A program made the translations under genes and the position numbers. Positions 46,638-55,009 of a stretch of DNA of 64,000 nt are shown in pieces; the first letter of the stretch is position 1, and the number at the start of each line of letters is the position of its first letter. A model generated the notes under the pieces. The model worked only from the letters and a program-made list of their open reading frames with translations, ran no database searches and was not told where the DNA came from. This DNA comes from Curvibacter cyanobacteriorum (GTDB taxonomy: Bacteria; Pseudomonadota; Gammaproteobacteria; Burkholderiales; Burkholderiaceae_C): the NCBI RefSeq assembly GCF_028649475.1, contig NZ_JAQSIP010000004.1:434001-498000 (forward strand), given 5' to 3'.

Positions 46638-47705
46638 ATGATCAAGCAATGGTCCCTGGTGCTGATGTTGGCACTGGCTTTGGTGGGCCACGAGGCCGAG
46701 GCAGCACGCCGCCTGGGCGGCGGCAAGTCGGTGGGCACCCAGTCCTCGAACGTGACCCAGCGCCAAGCCGCGCCGGCCACCCCTGCGACCCCGGGCGCAC
46801 CCGCTGCGGCCCCCAACGCCACCCCGGCCACGCCGGCGGCCAACCCGGCCGCTGCCGCTGCCCCCGCCCGCCCGGCCACGCCTGCGGCGGCGGCGCCGGC
46901 CAAGCGCCCCTGGGGCGCCATGCTCGGTGGCCTGGCCGCTGGCCTGGGTCTGGCCTGGCTGGCCCACTCGCTGGGCTTTGGCGAGGCCTTCGGCCAGATG
47001 CTGATGTTCGGTCTGCTCGCCATGGTCATCATGGGCGTGGTGGGGTTTGTGTTGAGCAAGCGCCGCAGCGCCAGCCAGGCGGCCGCCGCTGGCAACAACA
47101 GCCCCTTCGCCTTCCAGGGCGCCGGCAACGCGCCCGCCTCCGCGCCGGTGCTGCGCCAGTACAGCCCCGACCATGTGGGCAACGACGCCTCGGCCCGCCC
47201 CTGGGAGCGCCAGAGCCAGTTCGACACGCCGGCTTCGGCGCCAGACGCCTCGGCCCGCCCGCACGCGGGTGGGGTGCAGATTGGCTCGGCCCTGGCGGGG
47301 GCTTCGAGCAGCTGGGCCATCCCGTCGGACTTCGACACCGTGGGCTTCCTGGACGCGGCCAAGCGCAACTTCGTCACCCTGCAAGCCGCCTGGGACCGTT
47401 CGGACCTGGGCACCCTGCGCTCGATGATGACCGATGGCATGCTCGACGAGATCCGCGTCCAGCTGACCGAGCGTGAAGCGCACCGCCCTGGCGGTCAGAA
47501 CACCACCGACGTGGTCATGCTCGAAGCCCAGCTGCTGGGCATCGAGGACCTGGGCGAGGGCTACATGGCCAGCGTCGAGTTCTCCGGCATGATCCGCGAA
47601 GAGCCTTCGGCCGGCCCGAACCCGTTCCGCGAAGTCTGGAACATGACCAAGCCCAAGGACGGCCGCACCGGCTGGCTGGTGGCTGGCGTTCAAGCCCTGC
47701 AGTGA
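46638..47705 (+). CDS. Tim44/TimA-like domain membrane protein
   Basis: 355 aa. Signal-like N-terminus (residues 1–22), a long Ala/Pro low-complexity segment (about 33–92), two closely spaced transmembrane stretches (about 96–140, AMLGGLAAGLGLAWL and LMFGLLAMVIMGVVGFV), a second linker, and a C-terminal Tim44-like domain (about 230–355) with DTVGFLDAAKRNFVTLQAAWD and EVWNMTKPKDGRTGWLVAGVQ. The Tim44-like fold is also in mitochondrial Tim44 and ribosomal L45. Inserted between ubiE and ubiJ; a strong terminator follows, so it is probably its own unit. Function unknown. Confidence 0.85.
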   Translation: MIKQWSLVLMLALALVGHEAEAARRLGGGKSVGTQSSNVTQRQAAPATPATPGAPAAAPNATPATPAANPAAAAAPARPATPAAAAPAKRPWGAMLGGLAAGLGLAWLAHSLGFGEAFGQMLMFGLLAMVIMGVVGFVLSKRRSASQAAAAGNNSPFAFQGAGNAPASAPVLRQYSPDHVGNDASARPWERQSQFDTPASAPDASARPHAGGVQIGSALAGASSSWAIPSDFDTVGFLDAAKRNFVTLQAAWDRSDLGTLRSMMTDGMLDEIRVQLTEREAHRPGGQNTTDVVMLEAQLLGIEDLGEGYMASVEFSGMIREEPSAGPNPFREVWNMTKPKDGRTGWLVAGVQALQ

Positions 47706-47713
47706 GGGCGCCG

Positions 47714-47746
47714 GGGTTCAGGGCCGCTCAGGCCTTGAACCCTTTT
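47714..47746 (+). terminator. Rho-independent terminator after the Tim44-domain gene
   Basis: 12-bp stem GGGTTCAGGGCC/GGCCTTGAACCC (one G·U pair), GCTCA loop, then TTTT. Confidence 0.85.
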
Positions 47747-47785
47747 CTCCGACCTTGGGCCGAGGTCGGTGATTCACTTTCGGGG

Positions 47786-47791
47786 AATAAT
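47786..47791 (+). promoter_or_regulatory. -10-like box just before ubiJ
   Basis: AATAAT followed by CGCCCCT and then the ubiJ ATG at 47799. Same geometry as hemA: predicted transcription start at the start codon, and no Shine-Dalgarno at normal spacing. Confidence 0.4.
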
Positions 47792-47798
47792 CGCCCCT

Positions 47799-48353
47799 AT
47801 GGCCCTACCGTCCCCCCTCTCCCTTCTCGACCGCCTGTTTGACCAGGTGACCAGCACTGTTCAGCCGCCCGCCTGGGTGGTGGACGAGGCGCAGCGCCGA
47901 CTGGTGTTGCTGATCAACCATGTGCTGATGCAAGAACCCGAGGCCATGGCCCGCCTGGCCCGCCAGAAGCAGCGCGTGGCGAGCGTGCGCTGGCGCCAGT
48001 TTTCCTTCAAATTCCTCATCACCCCGGCCGGTCTGCTGGACCTGGCCGAGGCCGCCACCCCGGCCGACCTGAGCCTGTCGGTGACCGAAACCTCGCCCGT
48101 GGCGCTGGCCCAAGGCGCGCTGGCCGGTCAGAAGCCGCCGGTGCACATCGAGGGTGATGTGCAACTGGCCGCCGAGATCAACTGGATTGCCGACCACGTG
48201 CGTTGGGACCTCGAAGAAGACCTGGCCCGCTGGCTGGGCGACGGCCCGGCCCACACCCTGGTGCAGGGCGTGCAGACGCTGGTGCGCGGGCTGCGCGACT
48301 TCGTGCAGCGCTTCCCGGCCACCTCCATCGTGCGTGACAAGGGCGGCGCATGA
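47799..48353 (+). CDS. ubiJ: Ubiquinone biosynthesis accessory factor UbiJ (SCP2 domain)
   Basis: 184 aa. N-terminal SCP2-like lipid-binding domain (about residues 10–115) and a C-terminal helical region. In E. coli UbiJ binds lipid and organises the soluble Ubi metabolon with UbiK. Stop codon overlaps the ubiB start (ATGA, 48350–48353), the same coupling as in other proteobacteria, which supports the assignment despite low sequence conservation. Confidence 0.85.
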   Translation: MALPSPLSLLDRLFDQVTSTVQPPAWVVDEAQRRLVLLINHVLMQEPEAMARLARQKQRVASVRWRQFSFKFLITPAGLLDLAEAATPADLSLSVTETSPVALAQGALAGQKPPVHIEGDVQLAAEINWIADHVRWDLEEDLARWLGDGPAHTLVQGVQTLVRGLRDFVQRFPATSIVRDKGGA

Positions 48354-49921
48354 GCCGGCTGTTGCGCGGGGCCTACATCGTTTGGGTGGTTTTCCGCTTC
48401 GGGCTCGATGAGCTGGTGCTCAGCAGCCTGGGCTCACCGCGTTGGCTGCGGCTGGCGCGCATCCTGTCGATCGGCCGTGACCTTCAGGCCCCCCGCGGCC
48501 AGCGCCTGCGCGAGGCGCTCGAGCACCTGGGCCCCATTTTTGTGAAGTTCGGTCAGGTGCTGTCCACCCGGCGCGACCTGCTGCCCCCCGACATCGCCGA
48601 CGAACTGGCCCACCTGCAGGACCGGGTGCCGCCGTTTGGCACCGACATCGCCATCGCGACCATCGAGCGCGCCTTCCGCCGCCCGGTGGACGAGGTGTTT
48701 GTGCAGTTCGACCGGCTGCCGGTGGCCAGTGCCTCGATCGCGCAGGTGCACTTTGGGGTGGTCCGCACCGCCAGTGGCGAGGAGCGCGAGGTCGCCATCA
48801 AGGTGCTGCGCCCGGGCATGTTGCCGGTGATCGACAAGGACCTCGCGCTGATGCGCATGATGGCGGGCTGGGTCGAAGGCCTGAGCGCCGACGGCAAGCG
48901 CCTCAAGCCGCGCGAGGTGGTGGCCGAGTTCGACAAGTACCTGCACGACGAGCTGGACCTGGTGCGCGAGGCGTCCAACGCCGCCCAACTGCGCCGCAAC
49001 ATGGCGGGCCTGGACCTGGTGTTGATCCCCGAGATCTTCTGGGACTTCTGCCACGCCGAAGTCATGGTGATGGAACGCATGAAGGGCGTGCCCATCAACC
49101 AGGTCGAGCGCCTGCGCGAAGCCGGTGTCGACATCGCCAAATTGGCGCGCGACGGCGTGACGCTGTTTTTCACCCAGGTGTTCCGGGACGGCTTCTTCCA
49201 CGCCGACATGCACCCGGGCAACATCCAGGTCAGCCTCGAGCCCGACACCTTCGGGCGCTACATCTCGCTGGACTTCGGCATCGTCGGCACCCTGACCGAG
49301 TACGACAAGGAGTACCTGGCGCAGAACTTCACCGCCTTCTTCCGGCGCGACTACAAACGCGTGGCCGAGCTGCACATCGAAAGCGGCTGGGTGCCGCCCG
49401 AGACCCGCGTCGATGAGCTGGAGTCGGCCATCCGCGCCGTCTGCGAGCCGTATTTCGATCGCCCGCTGAAAGAGATTTCGCTGGGCATGGTGTTGATGCG
49501 CCTGTTCCAGACCTCGCGCCGCTTCCACGTCGAGATCCAGCCGCAGCTGGTGCTGTTGCAGAAAACCCTGCTCAACATCGAAGGCCTGGGCCGCCAGCTC
49601 GACCCCGAGCTGGACCTGTGGAGCACGGCCAAACCCTTCCTCGAGAAGTGGATGCTGGACCAGATCGGGCCGCAGCGCCTGTTCAAGCAGCTGCGCGACG
49701 AGTTCCCGCGCTATGCCCAGCTGCTGCCCGAGTTGCCGCGTCTGTTGGCTGAGTACCTGCAAAAGGGCGGTCAGTCGGGCGTGTCGCGGCGGGAGCTGTC
49801 GGTGTTGCTGGCCGAGCAGCGCAAAACCAACCGTTTGCTGCAGTCGCTGGTCTACGGTGGCATGGGATTTGTATTGGGTCTGCTGGCCCTGCAACTGCTG
49901 ATCCGGATCCGCCTGTTCTGA
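48350..49921 (+). CDS. ubiB: Ubiquinone biosynthesis ATPase/kinase-like protein UbiB
   Basis: 523 aa, ADCK/ABC1 atypical kinase. The KxGQ motif is present in [16 protein letters not shown] (about residues 63–78), the Ala-rich loop as [12 protein letters not shown], the invariant Lys in VAIKVLRPG, and catalytic DMHPGN and DFG in HADMHPGN / SLDFGIVG. Two C-terminal transmembrane segments end the protein. Family data show ATPase activity needed for ubiquinone synthesis or lipid handling. Confidence 0.96.
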   Translation: MSRLLRGAYIVWVVFRFGLDELVLSSLGSPRWLRLARILSIGRDLQAPRGQRLREALEHLGPIFVKFGQVLSTRRDLLPPDIADELAHLQDRVPPFGTDIAIATIERAFRRPVDEVFVQFDRLPVASASIAQVHFGVVRTASGEEREVAIKVLRPGMLPVIDKDLALMRMMAGWVEGLSADGKRLKPREVVAEFDKYLHDELDLVREASNAAQLRRNMAGLDLVLIPEIFWDFCHAEVMVMERMKGVPINQVERLREAGVDIAKLARDGVTLFFTQVFRDGFFHADMHPGNIQVSLEPDTFGRYISLDFGIVGTLTEYDKEYLAQNFTAFFRRDYKRVAELHIESGWVPPETRVDELESAIRAVCEPYFDRPLKEISLGMVLMRLFQTSRRFHVEIQPQLVLLQKTLLNIEGLGRQLDPELDLWSTAKPFLEKWMLDQIGPQRLFKQLRDEFPRYAQLLPELPRLLAEYLQKGGQSGVSRRELSVLLAEQRKTNRLLQSLVYGGMGFVLGLLALQLLIRIRLF

Positions 49922-49930
49922 GTTGGCCGA

Positions 49931-49944
49931 CCCGCCGCGGCGGG
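49931..49944 (+). terminator. GC palindrome after ubiB
   Basis: CCCGCCGCGGCGGG, a perfect palindrome 10 nt after the ubiB stop, no T-run. Confidence 0.25.
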
Positions 49945-49959
49945 CCGCCGGGATTTCGG

Positions 49960-49965
49960 GATAAT
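49960..49965 (+). promoter_or_regulatory. -10-like box before the sodium:solute symporter gene
   Basis: GATAAT, 25 nt before the GTG start and upstream of a CAGGAG ribosome site. No clear -35. Confidence 0.35.
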
Positions 49966-49990
49966 CCGCCCGTCTTTTCAGGAGTTTTTC

Positions 49991-51445
49991 GTGCTGCTGA
50001 CCCTGGTCATTGTTTATTTGCTGATCACCATCGTCATTGGCCTGTGGGCGGCCAGGCGGGTCAAGAACACGGCCGACTTTGCCATCGCCGGTCGGCACCT
50101 GCCGATGTTCATGATCGTCACCACCACCTTTGCGACCTGGTTCGGGTCGGAAACGGTGATGGGCATCCCGGCCACCTTCATCAAGGACGGCCTGGGCGGC
50201 GTGGTCGAAGACCCGTTTGGCGCCGGCTTCTGCCTGATCCTGGTGGGCCTGTTTTTCTCGGCCCGCCTCTACAAGATGTCCCTGCTGACCATCAGCGACT
50301 ACTACCGCGAGCGCTACGGCCGCCTGGTGGAAATCATCTGCTCGCTGATCATCCTGCTCAGCTACCTGGGCTGGGTGGCGGCCCAGGTCACCGCTTTGGG
50401 GCTGGTGTTCAACGTGCTGTCGGAGGGCGCCATCTCGGCCCCCATGGGCATGCTGATCGGCACCGCGTCCATCCTGGCCTACACCCTGTTTGGCGGCATG
50501 TGGTCGGTGGCGGTGACCGACTTCATCCAGATGATCATCCTGGTCTGTGGCCTCTTGATCCTGGCGGTGTTCGCCGGGCAGCAGGCGGGCGGAGCGGCCC
50601 AGGTGATCGCTTACGCGCAGCAAAAAGACCTGTTCTCGTTCTGGCCGCCGATGCAGACCAAGGAGATCTTGTTCTTCATTGGTGCGGCCATCACCATGAT
50701 GTTGGGCTCGATCCCGCAGCAGGACGTGTTCCAGCGCGTGATGTCGGCCAAGGATGAGAAGGCCGCCACCCGCGGCCCGGTGATCGGGGGCATTTGCTAC
50801 ATCCTGTTCGCTTTCGTGCCGATGTTCCTGGTCACCAGCGCGCTGATCATCATGCCCGAGACCACCGAGCAGCTGCTCTCCACGGGCCGCAAGGTGGACA
50901 GCCAGATGATCTTGCCCACGCTGGTGCGCACCCAGATGCCGTTTGTGATGCAGGTGCTGTTCTTTGGTGCCCTGCTGTCGGCCATCAAGAGCACGGCGTC
51001 GGCCACCTTGCTGGCGCCGTCGGTCACCTTTGTCGAGAACATCTGGCGCCAGTTCTTCCCGCGCCAAAGCGACCAGGAGGAGCTGCGCACCATGCGCATC
51101 ACCGTGTTGGTCTTCAGCGTGTTGGTCTGCACCTACGCCATCCTGTCCAAGGACAAGCCGATCTACGAGATGGTGTCCGGCGCCTACCAGGTGACCCTGG
51201 TGGGGGCCATCGTGCCGCTGACCGCCGGGTTGTACTGGCGCCGTGCCACCACCCAAGGCGCGGTGCTGTCGATCGTGCTGGGGCTCGCGACCTGGCTGCT
51301 GTTCAACCTGACCTCGCTGGGCGAGGACTGGCCGGCCCAGTTGATGGGCTTCCTCGGGGGCATTGCGGGCATGTTGCTGGGCACCCTGGGGCCGCAGGTG
51401 TTGGCCGATCGACGCGCCCCGCACCACGCCTTGCCGGGGCTGTGA
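49991..51445 (+). CDS. Sodium:solute symporter (SSS family)
   Basis: 484 aa, about 13 predicted transmembrane helices. Family features: N-terminal ADFAIAGRHLPMFMI, FATWFGSETVMGIPATF (Na+ site helix), SDYYRERYGR, and the broken helix with SAIKSTASATLLAPS. Start is GTG 49991 with CAGGAG 7 nt upstream. Substrate cannot be read; neighbours (ubi genes, fmdB) give no clue. Cytoplasmic C-terminal tail is short, so there is no sensor-kinase fusion. Confidence 0.9.
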   Translation: MLLTLVIVYLLITIVIGLWAARRVKNTADFAIAGRHLPMFMIVTTTFATWFGSETVMGIPATFIKDGLGGVVEDPFGAGFCLILVGLFFSARLYKMSLLTISDYYRERYGRLVEIICSLIILLSYLGWVAAQVTALGLVFNVLSEGAISAPMGMLIGTASILAYTLFGGMWSVAVTDFIQMIILVCGLLILAVFAGQQAGGAAQVIAYAQQKDLFSFWPPMQTKEILFFIGAAITMMLGSIPQQDVFQRVMSAKDEKAATRGPVIGGICYILFAFVPMFLVTSALIIMPETTEQLLSTGRKVDSQMILPTLVRTQMPFVMQVLFFGALLSAIKSTASATLLAPSVTFVENIWRQFFPRQSDQEELRTMRITVLVFSVLVCTYAILSKDKPIYEMVSGAYQVTLVGAIVPLTAGLYWRRATTQGAVLSIVLGLATWLLFNLTSLGEDWPAQLMGFLGGIAGMLLGTLGPQVLADRRAPHHALPGL

Positions 51446-51511
51446 CCACTTTTCCGCAGGCCCGTGGGGCAGGGCGCACCGTGCGTGGGCCTTGTGAACG
51501 GGCCGCCCGCC

Positions 51512-51517
51512 TATAAT
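51512..51517 (+). promoter_or_regulatory. Perfect -10 box of the fmdB–DUF502–aspS unit
   Basis: TATAAT, 36 nt before the fmdB ATG. A TTGTGA lies only 14 bp upstream of it; no hexamer at 17 bp. Confidence 0.5.
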
Positions 51518-51553
51518 TGAGGGTTTTGCAACCCCATCCAAGCTCAATCAGCC

Positions 51554-51901
51554 ATGCCAATCTACGCCTACAAATGCGAGTCCTGCGGGCACAGCAAAGA
51601 CGTCTTGCAAAAAATCTCGGACGCCCCTTTGACTGACTGCCCCGCTTGCGGTGCTGCCAGCTTTCGCAAGCAAATCACCGCTGCCGGTTTCCAGCTCAAA
51701 GGATCGGGCTGGTATGTGACCGATTTCCGCGGTGGCAGCGGGGGTGCCACGGCACCCGCCGTGGGCACCGGCGCCGCGGCCGGCGCCGAGGCCAGCGCGC
51801 CGGCTTCGGCCCCCGCGTCTGACAGCGCCAGCAGCGCCTCTGCCGATGCATCGCCCACGGCATCGGCCGGTGGCTGTGGCGGCGGCTGCGCCTGCCACTG
51901 A
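51554..51901 (+). CDS. FmdB-family zinc ribbon protein with Cys-rich tail
   Basis: 115 aa. N-terminal zinc ribbon (residues 1–42): MPIYAYKCESCGH and CPACG provide four Cys. Then an Ala/Ser/Pro low-complexity linker (about 60–103) and a C-terminal tail GGCGGGCACH with three Cys and a His. The putative regulatory family name comes from Methylophilus fmdB; function is not established. 12 nt before the DUF502 gene, same transcript. Confidence 0.85.
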   Translation: MPIYAYKCESCGHSKDVLQKISDAPLTDCPACGAASFRKQITAAGFQLKGSGWYVTDFRGGSGGATAPAVGTGAAAGAEASAPASAPASDSASSASADASPTASAGGCGGGCACH

Positions 51902-51913
51902 AAGAAAGCACCC

Positions 51914-52537
51914 ATGGCTGCCCTGCGTAAATGGCTTTTTGCCGGTCTGCTGGTCATCGTGCCCGTGGCCATCACCATCTGGGTGTTGGACTGGATCATC
52001 GGGACCCTCGACCAAACCTTGCTGATCCTGCCCGCACAATGGCGGCCGGACCAACTGCTGGGCTTCCACATCCCGGGCTTCGGCGTCTTGCTGACGCTGT
52101 TGATCCTGCTGGTGGTGGGGGCCGTGGCCAGCAACTTCCTGGGCCGCAAGCTGGTCAAGCTGGGCGACGCGATCGTCCACCGCATCCCGGTGGTGCGGTC
52201 GATCTACTCGAGCGTCAAGCAGGTCTCGGACACCCTGTTCTCCGAAAGCGGCAACGCCTTCCGCAAGGCCGTGCTGATCCAGTGGCCGCGCGATGGCGTG
52301 TGGACCGTGGCGTTCGTCACCGGTGCCCCGGGCGGTGACGTGGCGACCTACCTCAAGGACGACTACCTCAGCGTCTATGTGCCCACCACGCCCAACCCCA
52401 CCGGGGGCTATTTCGTCATGTTGCGCCGCAGTGATTGCGTCGAACTCGACATGAGTGTGGACGAGGCACTCAAATACATTGTTTCTATGGGCGTGGTGGC
52501 TCCCCCGAGCCCGGTCGCTCTTTCCGATTCTCATTAA
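51914..52537 (+). CDS. DUF502 family membrane protein
   Basis: 207 aa. Two transmembrane helices (about residues 5–28 and 55–78) with a short periplasmic loop, then a cytoplasmic β-rich domain with [18 protein letters not shown] and [17 protein letters not shown], both typical of DUF502. No known function. Sits between fmdB and aspS with short gaps, a pairing repeated in many betaproteobacteria as far as I recall. Confidence 0.88.
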   Translation: MAALRKWLFAGLLVIVPVAITIWVLDWIIGTLDQTLLILPAQWRPDQLLGFHIPGFGVLLTLLILLVVGAVASNFLGRKLVKLGDAIVHRIPVVRSIYSSVKQVSDTLFSESGNAFRKAVLIQWPRDGVWTVAFVTGAPGGDVATYLKDDYLSVYVPTTPNPTGGYFVMLRRSDCVELDMSVDEALKYIVSMGVVAPPSPVALSDSH

Positions 52538-52566
52538 CGCGCCGTTGCGGCGCTGGATGTTCTCTT

Positions 52567-54375
52567 ATGGCTATGCGTTCACACTATTGCGGTCTCGTGA
52601 CCGAAGCCCTGCTGGGCCAAACCGTCACCCTGTCGGGCTGGGTCAATCGTCGTCGTGACCACGGTGGTGTGATCTTCATCGACCTGCGCGACCGCGAAGG
52701 CTATGTGCAGGTGGTGTGCGATCCCGATCGCGCCGAGATGTTCAAGACCGCTGAAGACGTGCGCAACGAGTTCTGCGTGCAGGTCATCGGTGTGGTGCGT
52801 GCGCGCCCGAACGGCACCACCAACGACAAGCTCAAGAGCGGTCAGATCGAAGTGCTGTGCCACGAACTGAAGGTGCTCAACCCCTCTGTCACGCCGCCCT
52901 TCCAGATCGACGAAGAAAACCTCAGCGAAACCACCCGCCTGACGCACCGCGTGCTGGACCTGCGCCGCCCGTACATGCAGAACAACCTGATGCTGCGCTA
53001 CCGCGTGGCCATGGAAGTGCGCAAGTTCCTGGACGCCAACGGCTTCATCGACATCGAAACCCCGATGCTGACCAAGTCGACGCCCGAAGGCGCGCGCGAC
53101 TACCTGGTGCCCAGCCGCGTGCACGATGGCCAGTTCTTCGCGCTGCCGCAATCGCCCCAGCTGTTCAAGCAGTTGCTGATGGTGGCGGGCTTCGACCGCT
53201 ACTACCAGATCACCAAGTGCTTCCGCGACGAAGACCTGCGCGCCGATCGCCAGCCCGAATTCACGCAGATCGATATCGAAACTTCCTTCATGGAAGAACA
53301 AGACATCCGCGACATGTTCCAGGGCATGATCAAGACCGTGTTCCAGAACACCCTGGGCGTGGACCTGGGCGAGTTCCCGGTCATGACCTACCAGGACGCG
53401 GCCTTCCGCTTCGGTTCGGACAAGCCCGACCTGCGCGTGAAGCTCGAGTTCACCGAGCTGACCGACGTGATGGCCGACGTGGACTTCAAGGTCTTCTCGA
53501 CCCCCGCCACCACCAAGGGTGGCCGCGTGGTGGCCCTGCGCGTGCCGGGCGGTGCCAAGGAAGGTTCGGGCCTGTCGCGCGGTGAGATCGACAGCTACAC
53601 CGAATTCGTCAAGATCTACGGCGCCAAAGGCCTGGCCTGGATCAAGGTCAACGACCTGGCCAAGGGCCGCGACGGTCTGCAAAGCCCGATCGTGAAGAAC
53701 CTGCACGACAAGGCGATTGCCGAGATCCTGGCCCGCACCGGTGCCCAGGACGGTGACCTGCTGTTCTTCGGTGCCGACAAGGAAAAGATCGTCAACGACG
53801 CCATCGGTGCGCTGCGCATCAAGATCGGCCACAGCGAGTTCGGCAAGAAGACGGGCCTGTTCGAAGACCGTTGGGCACCGCTGTGGGTGGTGGACTTCCC
53901 GATGTTCGAATACGACGAAGACGGCCAGCGCTGGAACGCCGTGCACCACCCCTTCACCGCCCCCAAGGACGGTCACGAGGACTGGATGGTCACCGCGCCC
54001 GAGAAGTGCATCTCCAAGGGCTACGACATGGTGCTCAACGGCTGGGAAATGGGGGGCGGTTCGGTCCGTATCCACCGCGCCGACGTGCAACAAAAGGTCT
54101 TCGACGCGCTCAAGATCAGCCCGGAAGAAGCCCAGCAAAAGTTCGGCTTCCTGCTTGACGCACTGCAATATGGCGCGCCGCCGCACGGTGGCCTGGCCTT
54201 CGGTCTGGACCGCATCGTGACGCTGATGACCGGCGCCGAGTCGATCCGCGACGTGATCGCCTTCCCCAAGACGCAACGGGCCCAGTGCTTGTTGACCCAA
54301 GCCCCGAGCCCGGTCGACGAGAAGCAACTGCGCGAACTGCACATCCGCCTGCGCAACCCGGCTGCGGCCGCCTGA
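52567..54375 (+). CDS. aspS: Aspartyl-tRNA synthetase, bacterial type
   Basis: 602 aa. N-terminal OB-fold anticodon-binding domain (about residues 1–105, [22 protein letters not shown]), class II catalytic core with motif 2 [16 protein letters not shown] (about 220–235), a bacterial GAD insertion domain (about 300–410), and motif 3 [11 protein letters not shown]. Start is ATG 52567 or the in-frame ATG 52573 (MRSHYCGLV). Whether it also charges tRNA-Asn depends on the presence of gatCAB/asnS elsewhere. A terminator follows. Confidence 0.97.
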   Translation: MAMRSHYCGLVTEALLGQTVTLSGWVNRRRDHGGVIFIDLRDREGYVQVVCDPDRAEMFKTAEDVRNEFCVQVIGVVRARPNGTTNDKLKSGQIEVLCHELKVLNPSVTPPFQIDEENLSETTRLTHRVLDLRRPYMQNNLMLRYRVAMEVRKFLDANGFIDIETPMLTKSTPEGARDYLVPSRVHDGQFFALPQSPQLFKQLLMVAGFDRYYQITKCFRDEDLRADRQPEFTQIDIETSFMEEQDIRDMFQGMIKTVFQNTLGVDLGEFPVMTYQDAAFRFGSDKPDLRVKLEFTELTDVMADVDFKVFSTPATTKGGRVVALRVPGGAKEGSGLSRGEIDSYTEFVKIYGAKGLAWIKVNDLAKGRDGLQSPIVKNLHDKAIAEILARTGAQDGDLLFFGADKEKIVNDAIGALRIKIGHSEFGKKTGLFEDRWAPLWVVDFPMFEYDEDGQRWNAVHHPFTAPKDGHEDWMVTAPEKCISKGYDMVLNGWEMGGGSVRIHRADVQQKVFDALKISPEEAQQKFGFLLDALQYGAPPHGGLAFGLDRIVTLMTGAESIRDVIAFPKTQRAQCLLTQAPSPVDEKQLRELHIRLRNPAAAA

Positions 54376-54421
54376 GCCAGGGCTTGAACGCCAGCGCGGG
54401 GTGCGTTGGCGGTTCACAATC

Positions 54422-54456
54422 AGCGGTCGTGGGCCCTCAGCCCCGGCCGCTTTTTT
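54422..54456 (+). terminator. Rho-independent terminator after aspS
   Basis: AGCGGTCG/CGGCCGCT stem (one G·U) extended by imperfect GG/CC pairing, followed by TTTTT. nudB starts 15 nt later. Confidence 0.8.
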
Positions 54457-54470
54457 CATGGGGGTGGTGT

Positions 54471-54932
54471 GTGTCCAGTGGGCGTCCGTTCAAGATCCCG
54501 GAGTCGGTGCTGGTGGTGATCCACACACCCGACCTGCAGGTGCTGCTGATCCAGCGTGCCGATGCCGATCTGCATTGGCAGTCGGTCACGGGCAGCAAAG
54601 ACACCTTGGACGAGCCGTTTGAGCTCACCGCTGCGCGCGAGGTCTGGGAGGAAACCGGCCTGGCGGTGCAGGCGCCAGGCTGCCAGTTGCGCGACTGGGG
54701 CCTCGAAAACGTCTACGACATCTGGCCCCAATGGCGCCACCGCTACGCCCCGGGCGTGGTGCGCAACCGCGAGCGCCTGTTCGGCCTGACCGTGCCCACC
54801 GCCCAGACCGTGCGCTTGAACCCGCGCGAGCATGTGGCGCAGCGCTGGTTGCCTTGGCGGGAGGCGGCCGACCAGTGCTTTTCACCTTCCAATGCCGAAG
54901 CCTGCTTGATGCTGCCGCGCTTTCTGCCCTGA
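54471..54932 (+). CDS. nudB: Dihydroneopterin triphosphate diphosphatase (NudB)
   Basis: 153 aa Nudix hydrolase of folate synthesis. Closely follows the NudB layout: VLVVIHTPDLQVLLIQRADADLHWQSVTGS split around the start of the Nudix fold, the box SKDTLDEPFELTAARE then VWEETGL, and the family signature RHRYAPGVVRNRE. No ATG is available in frame; GTG 54471 with GGGGTGGT upstream is the start. aspS–nudB adjacency is conserved in proteobacteria. folE, which supplies the same pathway, is 4 kb downstream. Confidence 0.9.
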   Translation: MSSGRPFKIPESVLVVIHTPDLQVLLIQRADADLHWQSVTGSKDTLDEPFELTAAREVWEETGLAVQAPGCQLRDWGLENVYDIWPQWRHRYAPGVVRNRERLFGLTVPTAQTVRLNPREHVAQRWLPWREAADQCFSPSNAEACLMLPRFLP

Positions 54933-55009
54933 CACCACGGCCCGGGCGTTGTCAGCCTGGGCGGTGCCGACCTGGGTCTGTGGGGGCGGTCTGAATGCAG
55001 GCCGTGCCG

